From positions 2,648,188 through 2,712,187 of the forward strand of contig CAJNOP010000013.1 in assembly GCA_905250075.1 (NCBI GenBank): DNA of 64,000 nt, in the 5' to 3' direction. The notes under the pieces are model-generated. The model was not told the DNA's origin. It did no database searches and saw only the letters and a list, made by a program, of their open reading frames with translations. Below are positions 34,763 through 46,200 of the stretch, piece after piece (position 1 is the first letter of the stretch; the number at the start of each line of letters is the position of its first letter). The position numbers and the translations under genes were made by a program. The stretch comes from Rotaria sp. Silwood1. Lineage: Eukaryota; Rotifera; Eurotatoria; Philodinida; Philodinidae.

Positions 34763-35449
34763 TCTTCCTTTTTTTTCAACTTAAAAGAAATATATACGTG
34801 TTATTTGCTCTGCATTATCTTCCATTCTTGTTGGTTGATATCACTTAGTTACGGACTTTTCTTTTTTATCTAGTCCCGATGAGTTAATATTGCGTTGTGG
34901 CGCCGCCATCATTATCATCGTGTATTCAATACAAAGAATTTCATTTAAAATATTAACATAAATTCTTTAAATTATCTGTTATTAAGTTTGCGATAGTTTT
35001 CATTGAAGTTAACAGTAGAAAAATTATTCGTTTAATTGAAATATTAACTCATGAAAATCAAGAATCAATGATTTTTCTTTTAATAATTTGCTAGATGAGA
35101 ATCAAATACCATCATTTCGGAGATTTGTATCATTTATGATACAATTCTTTTATTTATTATTAAATTATTGGACTGGCTCTTGGATTTAGTCTAAACCTTT
35201 TTTTTTAATTGGATTTAATCGACTTGAAGTTTTTTTTAACCAATGTTCTTTCTACGTAAACGCCAAACGTGGATCATTTAATATATAAACAATCAACAAT
35301 GCAATGTGATCACATTAGACTGATAACGCAACGAAACAAAAACCAAAGTTTTGTTGTTCTCTTTATTTCTCGTAATGACCTAAGTTGTACTTTATGAAAT
35401 AAGATAAAATATAAAACATTCGTAGCGAACACATGATGAAAAGACAACG
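34763..35449. promoter_or_regulatory. divergent 5' region
   Basis: About 690 bases between the Dpy-30/ankyrin gene (-) and the type I membrane protein gene (+). It is AT-rich, with a more GC-balanced patch at 34895-34925 (GTTGTGGCGCCGCCATCATT). It presumably holds both promoters. No specific site is supported. Confidence 0.35.
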
Positions 35450-36688
35450 ATGAGTAAAATTTATCATGAAATTGTTTTTATTTTTATGATCTTTCTTTTT
35501 CAAAACACAATTTGTTTGATTAACAATCCAGCTATTGCAATTTTAACTGAATCAAATATATATTTAGCACAGATTAATGAATTTAATTATACAAATGATA
35601 GTTTTTATTTAATTTATCATCATAATGATTCAGTTTATCATTTACAAAGTTTAACATCAAATAATTTTATTAATAGAATTTATGTTTGTTCACCAAGTAC
35701 AATATATGCACTTGATTTACGAATAGGATCAACTATTGTACCATTTTCACCTGTTGATGATACACCATGTCGATCAAGTTTAATATATCTACCGGGTAAA
35801 GCAACACTTGTTTGGGCATTACGTCATGCAGTAATGCAGTTAGATTTTCAACAAATGTCTAGAGACCTTCTATGGGATTCAGCATCAACAATTAATGATA
35901 TGATATATAATAATACAATAATTGGCGATGATGATGAATTTTATTTGAGTATTACAAGAACTGATCATGATATAATTATTTTAAAGTGTCCAACTAATAA
36001 TCGTGTTCGTATATTACCATTTCAATCTTGTCTTATTATAGATAATGGTTATCAAGACATATCAGCATTAGCTATTGATGGTAATCGTTTATATGCTGCT
36101 GATCGAATTCAACATAAAATATATGTATTAACTTTATTACCAAGTGGTTTTATTGTATCAAAAGATATTTTACCATTAAATACTAGTACAGTAGCTGATA
36201 TTCAATCAATGTTTATTTATAATCATTATCTTGTATGGTTAACAATAAGTGGTCATGTACGTATTGTTTCATTAATTACTTATGAAGTACGAAATATTTT
36301 TTGGTTTGATGAACAATTACGATCAATTCGACTTGTATCGTTTGCTCAATGGCCAAATCATACAACAACAACTAAAATAACGACAACGACTAAAGCATCA
36401 ACAACAACAACAACAACAACAACAACGACTAAAATATCAACTACGACATATTATTCAACATCAACAATAGTAGATGATTATATTAATAGTTCTTGGAAAG
36501 CAACAGCTTATGTTACATCGATTATTTTAGGTGTGGCTTTATTTTTTTGTGCAGCTTTAATTACTTGTGTTTTACTTAATTATCGTCTTGGACGAGTTGT
36601 TCCACATAGTTTTACGAATATATTTCATATTTTACGTAATCGAACAGCAGTACCACAAGTACCACTATCAGATGAATCATTGGCATAA
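35450..36688 (+). CDS. type I membrane protein with propeller-like ectodomain and Thr-rich stalk
   Basis: A single exon of 412 residues. Residues 1-23 form a signal peptide (IVFIFMIFLFQNTICLI). Residues about 24-305 contain repeated segments such as IYVCSPSTIYALDLRIG, ISALAIDGNRLYAADRIQHK and YLVWLTISGHVRIVSLITYE. Their spacing recalls NHL- or YWTD-like beta-propeller blades; this is a weak resemblance. Several N-glycosylation sequons are present (NYT, NDS, NNT, NHT, NSS). Residues about 307-335 are a Thr-rich, probably O-glycosylated stalk, encoded by ACA/ACG/ACT runs at about 36360-36450. A membrane segment follows (YVTSIILGVALFFCAALITC), then a 40-residue basic cytoplasmic tail. A cell-surface receptor or adhesion role is plausible; no family was recognised. 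Confidence 0.8.
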   Translation: MSKIYHEIVFIFMIFLFQNTICLINNPAIAILTESNIYLAQINEFNYTNDSFYLIYHHNDSVYHLQSLTSNNFINRIYVCSPSTIYALDLRIGSTIVPFSPVDDTPCRSSLIYLPGKATLVWALRHAVMQLDFQQMSRDLLWDSASTINDMIYNNTIIGDDDEFYLSITRTDHDIIILKCPTNNRVRILPFQSCLIIDNGYQDISALAIDGNRLYAADRIQHKIYVLTLLPSGFIVSKDILPLNTSTVADIQSMFIYNHYLVWLTISGHVRIVSLITYEVRNIFWFDEQLRSIRLVSFAQWPNHTTTTKITTTTKASTTTTTTTTTTKISTTTYYSTSTIVDDYINSSWKATAYVTSIILGVALFFCAALITCVLLNYRLGRVVPHSFTNIFHILRNRTAVPQVPLSDESLA

Positions 36689-39600
36689 GCGAGAAATTCA
36701 TCTTATCACTTTATTTTATTTTATTTTATTTCGTTTTGTATTTATTATTCTTTTTTCTCTATAAGAATAAATTCTATAAACATTATAATACAAGTACTTT
36801 TGTAGATTCTGAAAAAAGACAAATAATGAATTACGAATAGATCGTTATGTTGAAATGCAGGTATGCAAATAATCTAGTTACATGATCTGATATTATTTTT
36901 TTCATGGAATTTTTTCTTCAGAAGTCTATTTAGTAAGAAAAACAAACAATAGTAACCTTGAGAAATCTATTGATCACACATTACTCTGTTAGCATTATGT
37001 TGCAGACACTTCAATATCAAATGCGTCCGAATGCCTATCAAATCATACCGAATGAATAGCATATTTTTAAGAGAGTGCTTAGATAAGCATTTGTAATATT
37101 GTGCCAAAAGGATAAATACAATATGAATCAATGAATTTTCAACTTAATGATGATTGAAAATTTTACAGATAAGTTTTCCAGTAAATTGAATCATTAAAAA
37201 GAGAATCGATTATTTCTTTTTTTCGCTATACTCAATGATATAAATCTTCATTTGTCATCAAATTATTAATTCTTGTGAAACATATCCGAAGTACAACTCA
37301 ATACATATTCGTAATTCTCTAAATAAAAGTAGTTATGAATAGTTTACTCTCAAAAAAATAAAACCAAATAATAATGTTTTTAACGATAGTATGATTAGTC
37401 ACGACCATGGTAATACAATATTCATCGTATAATTTTTATATGAAATTATAGTAGGAAGGATTATATGTCGGAAATGTTTATCCGGAATTAATATTCTAAT
37501 ATTTGTTGGATCCAAATGAGCGAATAAAAAAAGAACAACAATACTGAGCTTAATAATTTTCCCAGTAACCTCCCAAGCATTGTTAAAATACGATTTTCAG
37601 AAGTATTTTTATTTAATTTTCGTATACATCTGTTCGGAAATGAAACTCAACTACTTCATTGTACTCCCAGATTTGAATATCAGTGAAATACGATGAAATA
37701 TTTGGACTTTATAAACAGATACATTTATATTAAACTCAAAGTAATTTGCTCGTAAGACACGTGGATAACAAACTTGAAAGAAGTTCTCGATAATACCTTT
37801 GATATATCCTTAGAGTACGAATTTTTTGCTTTTTTATATCTTTGTTAAATACACAGTGGTTCAAAAATCATCCCAGCGCTCTTTATATGCAAATAACTTT
37901 TGTTAAGAGAAAAATAAAGACATGCAGCTTTCAACATTTGAAAGACACGGTGTTACTGCATGATCGACTGATGACTAAATTGTCAGACAATGGGTTTGAT
38001 AAAAAAAATTGATAGCTCTACGAAGATGACACAGAAGTTTCATTCTAAGAAATGTGCATGCTTATGATCCATCCAAAATCTCGAAATTTCTATCGTAAGA
38101 GGTTTAAGAGTTCCAGGTAGAAACACCAGTATGCATGATGAGCACATTGTCTAGCATATAACACTACAGATAGACCACCAAAAATAAAGAGATACATGTT
38201 CGAGAAAGAAAATTTTGAAATGAACTTACTAGGGAATCTGGTTTTCCATTGAGTCGTCTTCTAGTGCATTAAGATCTCCATCAAACTTTAATCGATTGAG
38301 CTGAATTTTTTTTTTGGAGATACCTACGATAATATCTAAGAGGTAATGATAAGCCTTTCCAAAAATCTCACTTTGTTTCTTTTTAGGAGAGAAATACAGA
38401 AAATTTTAGTGCCCAAACGGAGATATTGATTTTAAGAACCCTATAAATTCAGATAGGAAACCAACTTAACCTGTGGAGCATATTTTCAAGTCTTAATGAT
38501 AATAGTTTCAGCTCGATTACACGAAGTTTAATAGGAGTTATGACGAGAATGCATTTTCATGAATAACCAGAATTTTACAGCAAAAACCTGCTTAAAAAAT
38601 TCCTTCGACCAGTAGAAACTGTAACAAAAAACAGGTTACCACTCCTTTTTGGATGTTACAATCAAATTTTTTTCGATTTTTAGTATAGCTTCGAGGTGTT
38701 CTTTGTCAAATGCCGTATAAATGAGGACTCTTCAACATTGATTTAATCCGACTCTCGAAACTCTAAGCACACTAGCTCGCACTGGGATTATTTTTTCTAT
38801 CTAAAATTCTCCTAACGGTATTTTTTAAAGGTGCTAACAACATGAATTCTGAATCTCTAACACAGCTAGTTCACCGATTACTTAAGTTAGCGAAAAACAA
38901 TCCTAATGCACAGAGGAAAATTTCTTTTCCTCAAAACCAATTTTTACACTAAACTGCAAACTCGTTCCCGTTTCTTCGATATAGTACATTCGATCGAACT
39001 GAAACTTTCCTTACAAAAGAAAGCTTGTAAAGAAAGAAGAGCCTTAAACTGCTATGCTATCTTGATCGAGCTATCAGTATTATTATCAAAGTCACTGACT
39101 GATAATCCCTTGATCAACTAATCACGTGTGAAATCATGCCATGATACAGCTTCTTTCGAATGGTAAAAGCCACAGCTGTCTATCTGGTTCCTATCAAAAG
39201 TAATTCACAAATAAAAAATTGCCAGATGACTTTTTGTACCACTCTATATATTTCATAATTTCATTATTAATAAATAATATCAATTCTATCTATCTTTAGT
39301 CTTTGATATATTATGACAAATAATAAACTGTTAGTGCATTTGTCTTGGTATGCATAAATAGAATTATGTGAGAAAAACTTTAATATACATTGAAACGACA
39401 CAAGAAAAAGAAATTTATTCCTTTAAAAAAAAAAATTGAAAAAAAAAAAAGAAAATTTTGCTTTCCATTTTTTACCCATTGTTTTTATTGATTGGTTAAA
39501 ATGACAATTTATTAATGCATCATATTTCAGTAGAGGTCTACATCCATAATGATAATACACAATGGCGACTGTCGGCTGATGACGATCATTTATCCATTGA

Positions 39601-40215
39601 AAAACAGGCCCAAACTAGGATCAATAAAATTTTCTGTTTGATTACTCTAATGAGAAAAATATTTATCTTTTATATTTAGATTCTTACTATCATATGAGTT
39701 AAACATTATTTGATTGTATATAGCATTATATGTGATTTTAAATATTCGAGTTATTTTTCATTATACATATATATATATATTAAAATCGAGTTATTATTGT
39801 TATTTATTATTATTATAGTTTACATTTGCACGATTATTTTGTGCTATACAAAAACCAATTTTTTTTCTCCTTTTATTTTATTATTATTCAATAGAGAAAA
39901 AAAGAAAATAAAAAAATTATCTATAATGTAAGTTTATTAAACATAACAGAACATATAGCATAGATGTTTGCTCTTTCACCTTCCACCTTAAATTTTCTTT
40001 TTTTTTTTCTACCTTTTGTATGATGAGATGCTTGACCAATGGGAAAAAAAATGGTTTCTTTTTTTTTTTATTCGAACTTATTGTATTCTTGCACGCATCA
40101 TTACATTTTTTTTGCTTTAGGTGTACCACGTGATTTTTTATAAATGAAATGTTTCTTTTTTTTTGTTTATTTATTAACAGAATGTCGATGCGATAGAATA
40201 ATATTTTGATAACTA
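36689..40215. other. intergenic, with a Tc1/mariner-like relic
   Basis: No coding frame is supported. The region holds the inverted-repeat element 37853-39250 described separately. The last 500 bases before the coactivator gene are rich in A and T runs and contain TTTATTAACAG ending at 40180, a possible acceptor of a 5'-UTR exon. I searched this stretch on the plus strand for a bHLH-coding exon and saw none. Confidence 0.45.
37853..39250. mobile_element. Tc1/mariner-type non-autonomous element (relic)
   Basis: The left end reads TACACAGTGGTTCAAAAATC (about 37850-37869). The reverse complement of the right end (about 39228-39250) reads TAGAGTGGTACAAAAAGTCA. The ends share AGTGGT-CAAAAA and are bordered by TA. 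CAGTGG-type ends next to TA are typical of Tc1/mariner elements. The 1.4-kb interior has no intact transposase and no readable DDE domain. It also contains a copy of a dispersed repeat at about 39150-39235. Confidence 0.5.
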
Positions 40216-43200
40216 ATGGATGATATTCGTTTAATATCAGCATCACCACCGTTATCAACATCATCATCATCATCATCAATATTAAAACCAGTTTGTTCAT
40301 CTCTGACTGGTTCATTAACAAATAATCGACAACGAATAGATTCAGCATCAGTTATACAACAATCTGATGTATCATCATCGAGACCCGCTTTATTGGCTGA
40401 TGATGCATTAGGACCACTTCTTTTTGAAGTATGTCAAATTCCTTTTTTTTTCTCTTTTTACTTTTCGAAGACAATCTGTGGGATGTAGGAAGAAGAGTAA
40501 GTTGGTATTAATTCCACCGTATGTCAAGGAAAGAAAAACTGAGAAGGCGTATATGAATGAACAAATGTAACTGGCTTTTCTTTCTGTTGTTTCCTTTCTT
40601 TTTTGCATCAATGTGTGTGTGTGTGTGTATGTGTTGAAAGAAGGCGATGACAACGACAAAAAAAAAACTACACTCGACATCGGGTCTCCGCGCATGCACA
40701 CAGCGCATTATGCAGACTGGAACAAGAAACAAAGGAAAAAAGCGTTTACAGCCGTTACACTACTTGTTATTCTTCTTTTCTTTTCTTTTTTTTTCTTTAA
40801 TGTTGTTCGTCAAGGCGCAAAGGCGTTCTGCATATCGACATGCATGTGTTATAGTTGCCGACCCGCTTCCTTAATAACGATTAGCGGACTGTTTGTAAAA
40901 AAACAGAATACCAACACGTTTTTTATCCTTTCTGTATTTCTATCATGAAAGAGATTATCTTTTTTTTTTTTATTATCAGAAAAAAAAACAAAGAAAAATA
41001 ATATAATGATATACATCTAATTGTGGGCGTGAATGAATTGAATAAATAAACGAATTTTTGCTTTCAATAAGAAAAATTAGAAAGAATCTAATTAAAAAGA
41101 AAAGAAAACTAATCTAATAAATTATATTTACTTTATTTCTTTTAGGCTCTTGATGGATTTTTCTTTACAATAAATCATAATTGTGAACTTGATTTTGTAA
41201 GCGATAATGTTGGACAGTATTTAAAATTTTCTCAAGTAATTTAATAAATTTTCGAAAAGAAAAAAAGAATTAATTATATATAAATAATAAATCAAACTTT
41301 TTCAATTAGGAAGAACTTGCTGGACGAAATTTGTATCATTGTGTACATCCGAGTGATGTTAGCGAGTTTAGCAAAGCTTGGGCAAAAAAAGATGCCGGTT
41401 TGTTTTTTTTTTAATTTAAAGAAAAAACGATGAAATTTTGTTTTATTTATAAAAATTATTTTTAGGTGATTCTTTAGCTCCAACAAGTAATATTGAACAA
41501 CAAAATGGTCAATCACGTGGACGTACATTCCTATGTCGTATGCGAACAAATGATGAATCTTCTCCATACGTTACAATGATTGTATCAGTTGCTCTTCATC
41601 GTGATTCAGCCAGTAGTGATAAAACATTTTTAATATGTATTGCCCGTCGACCACCATTGAATGAACTTAAAGATAAACCAGCTTTACTTGGTTTTGATCA
41701 ATTTTCATCACGAATTAATTTACAATATGATATTGAAAGTTTAGATTCAAGGTACAACAACGAAATAAATAAAAATTTATTGTTTATTATTTTGTTTCTT
41801 TTTTAGTCATATGAAATGTGAAACAATTGATATGAGTTTTATGGGAAAAAATTTTCGAGATTATGTTCATGTAAATGATATTCCATTAATTAATCGACAT
41901 TTTCAAGAAGGTAAAATTTAACAAATCTATAAGATAATATAATGAATTGAGTTTTTTTTTTGAAATACATCAATAAAGGATATAGAAGTTTTAATGATTT
42001 CTAAGAGTTTATTTTCGTTGTCAAGCACTTAACGAAATAGATGTTTCTTCAAAAAACAATCGGTATGTGCTCGTATTAATTTCCTGATTTCTGAAATTTG
42101 GATATTGCCAAGATAATAATAAAGAATACCTTATGAACTATAATTCGATTGAAAATTAAAGTTTAAGTTAAGTATATGAGCACGAACTCCATCTTCATCC
42201 TTACACCCACACCATCTCAAAAATGTTATTTTCATTACTTAGGTCTTTTACTGGTTTTATTTTCGATATTATTAGCATTAGATTTCCTTATCTTCTGTCT
42301 CGAGGACAGAAAACATATCTTTACGTCCGATTTCGAATAAACTTTTAATTAGTTAACGTTGGTATAGGTGAAGAGAAGATCTACATCCATCCGCATCATG
42401 AAGGTTATCATAGTTTAAAATACTTTTAACTATTGTCTTGATATATAAATATACCATATCTTTTAAAAACCAATAATCGAAAGATTTACACGATATCAAA
42501 TATGAATTAGTTTTTAACTTTAATTTAAAAGCAATGTAACCAACAATGCAAAAGTTTCACTTGAAAACAGTTGATTAGAATAAAACTGTTTTACTTTTTC
42601 CTCATATATGTTTAGAGTTTTCGTTCTGGAATAAAATTGTTTCAAAATAAAATGATTCTAAAGAATATTATTTGAGTCAATTTTGTATTTTGATTGAAAC
42701 CTATCAAATTCAAAATTTGAAATCATTTTTAATAGTATGATTTATTCTACAAAGCGTACTATTTACTTTAGCATAATAGCTTTTAAAATTATTCTATTTT
42801 TAAAAATGAATTTTTTCTCAATACTAATTTTCGTAGAAACGAAGTGTGTCAATTTCGTATAATTCTTATGATGTAAGAAGAAAAATCAAGAATGATATTT
42901 AGCATTGAAAATTTTTCTAGAAAAAAATATCTCGTATTTTCCAAACGACTATCCTATTAAGATTATCAATGTACGACTGTTATTTGCCAGGAATGATTTT
43001 CTTTTTTTTTTTTCGTTTAGTTATCTATCTATTGTAGAATTAATCTTAACTATTGTGATTATTTTCTCATTTGAAATAAATTTATTTATAGTTATCGAAA
43101 AAGGTGAATCAAAAAGTGCTGTCTATCGATTCTGTTTACATGATAATAAATATGCTTTTGTTAATACTCACAGTAAATTATTTTCTAATACAACAACTGG

Positions 43201-46200
43201 TAAATCAGAATCAATTATGTCTACACATACAATAGTTCGGTAAGTAAATAAAAATAAAAATGAAAAGATTCTATCGAATAAGATTATTATTATCTTTCAT
43301 TTGAAAAATTATTTGTAACGTTTAGTAGACTAACCTGGATTGTAATAAAAAAATTATTTTTTCATTGAGAATGTATATATCAGTTAAAGTAATGGTGAGC
43401 AATATGACTGAATATAAGAACTCAGTATGTTTTCAAACCTGATGTATATCAAATTTTATTTAATATTATTTCTATAAAGTTTTGATAATTTTACTAGCTT
43501 CTATAATCTGTTGCTTTTATGATATTTTGTGCTAAGTTCATCATGCTCTATGAATCTTTTGAAACTCGTAAAAAAGAAACTTTTCGCTTGTGGACCCCTG
43601 GATCGAGTAGAGAGATATGTAAAATATGTAATTTTTTTTAAAAGACCGAACATATATTGATTGTAGTAGAGCTCTATACTCTAATTATACGCAACTATTC
43701 GAAATCTAAAATCGTAAGGACCAAAAGCGAACAAAAAAAAAAGAACTAATATTTACAATAGTCTATTCTTGTACCCCCTTTAAGGATTCGAAAGCGAAAA
43801 ATATTTTTGCCATTTTCGAAACATCTACCTATGCCAAATAATAGAACATGAGAAAGATATATATTGTTCCAATTGGTAGGAATCGAAAAAAATGATCGGT
43901 TTTAAGTATTGATTGGTCGATTTGATTGTGACGTACATCAATTCAGAGGTATATTTATAGAGCTGAGTAAAACACAATTAATAAGAAAATTGCACGGTTG
44001 ATTCTCTTTACTCTCAATAGCCTTATCGAAGAGTCGAAAACATCATAAAAGTAAAACATTACAAAGCTAATAACAATACAAAGATTTTCGATATGACGAA
44101 AGTTATTATGAGTATTATTAGATATACACTATTGAAGATAAGATCAAACTCTATTGAAATGACTTTACACAAAACTTGATATCGTTTCGTTTGGAAACAG
44201 AACAGAACACAAAACGTTGTTTTGTGACTACCTTTGTTATGAATATTCTTCTTTTCTTTGTATCATTCGGTTATCAAGTACCTTTTTATCGTCCTATTTT
44301 TTTTTACTAATGGTTTCTACCATATGTTACCTTAATGATGATAAAACCCACAAGTTCATATACTCTCTTTTTTTTATAAATGTTTCCTGTAATACACGTG
44401 TCATTAAAATAATAAATCAAGATGTTTCTATATAGTCTTGTATGTATAATATTAGTCACCATGAAAAATAATACGAAATATATTAGTTATATGATGACTA
44501 ATAGGTACTTTCGTGATCGAAAGTAAAGAAAACAAGGCTTCTTTCTATTCTGTGCTCAACTCTGTAACCTACTAAGCCCTAGAATTTAGTCATATCTCTC
44601 AATATTACTTTAACTGATATAATGCTTCTCATAAGGAAAGATTCCTAAGTGATACATTGCTTCTAAGTTCGAATAATTTGTATCATGTAAAATGTTGCTC
44701 GTGGTCTTTTTCAAAGACATCTGAAAAATTCAAACTAGTCTCATTAGGGTTTGTCTGTATGCAAAGCTTGAACTTCAAATACAAAACTCAGTTTTCTTGA
44801 TATCTCTGAAGGAGACTACGACATTCTACATGATGCATATTGTCTAAGCTCAACAGCAACGTATCAGTCAGCGATCTTACCTTGCCAGTAAAAAAAAAAA
44901 TTAGTTTTCTATTCCAGTGTGAGTCACGCTATAAAACAGTATAAGCAAATTTTCAAATGGAGAATAATCATCTTCTCCAACATATTCATTTTCTTTTTGA
45001 AAATCATAATCTATATAAATTATTTTCTTCTAGTTTAATTGATAATATAAATGATTTAAATGGAAATGCTTCAACACGTTTGATGAAATCAATAATAACA
45101 TCAAATCGTGATTTACAAAGAAATAAACAACAATCATCAACAAATAAAATTCTTACACAACCACCAGCACCAGCATCAACACCACCCATTGGTACACAAT
45201 TTGCATTAACTATGTTAGGCATGCATAAAAATGCATCCGATTCTTTACAACAACATGTATCAAGTACATTGGGAACACTTCTTCAAGTACAAAATTCTTT
45301 ATCAGCACCAATATCTAGTCCTAATGATAAAGCTCAACAACAATTAACTATCCCATCACCACCACGAACAAATGTTCAAAAATCTTCTACATTTGACAGT
45401 AAATATAATTATATATATATATGACAAATATTTTTGATTATTCAAGAAATAATTAATTTTTTTTCCTTCTTTTTTTTAAGATGTTTCTTCATCGAATAAA
45501 GTAGAATTTGGTAGTAAACGAACATCTTTTAGTCCTTCATTAAATTCTGGTAAAATTAAAATAGAAAAAAAAAATAATTCTTCAAACAAAAAGATTTCTA
45601 TTTTTTTTTAGTGAACTCCAATCATGGTAGTATTCCATCACCTGCTAGTTCTTTTGACTTACTTTTTTCATCTGTATCACCAACAAATGATTTAAATTCA
45701 TTTTTACCATCATGTTCACCAACTAATAAAAAACCATCATCACCATTACAATTATTAGATCCAACATCATTACTTTTTTCAAATAATGATATTTATTCAA
45801 CAGCACCAAGTCCAATAACAACTCCAATAACACAATCACGTAGTTCAACACGTTTAAGACAATTACTTGCAACGAAATCACCATCATCATCAACAACACC
45901 AAGTCCACATTATCATACTGATACAAAATCTCATACAAATACATTCGATGATCTTATACAAGTTGTTGAAAGTCCAACAACAACACATGTATCACCTGTA
46001 CCTAATGATATACTATCACCAATAAAACGTGTTAGAAGTCAAAGTCAAACAAATGGAATTTCAAATAATAATGCAAATAATGCAGCTGACATGCTTCTTA
46101 AACAAATTTTAGGACGACAACCACCTATAACAACAATGTCATCAGCACCAAATATAGCTGATGTTACAACATTAGATAATAATTCAACATGGTCATCACC

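Noticed and set aside
40429..41145. Several 70-110 codon frames
   Set aside because: They are in intron 1 of the coactivator and run through (GT)n and T runs.
41292..41567. 91-codon minus-strand frame
   Set aside because: Antisense shadow of coactivator exons 3 and 4.
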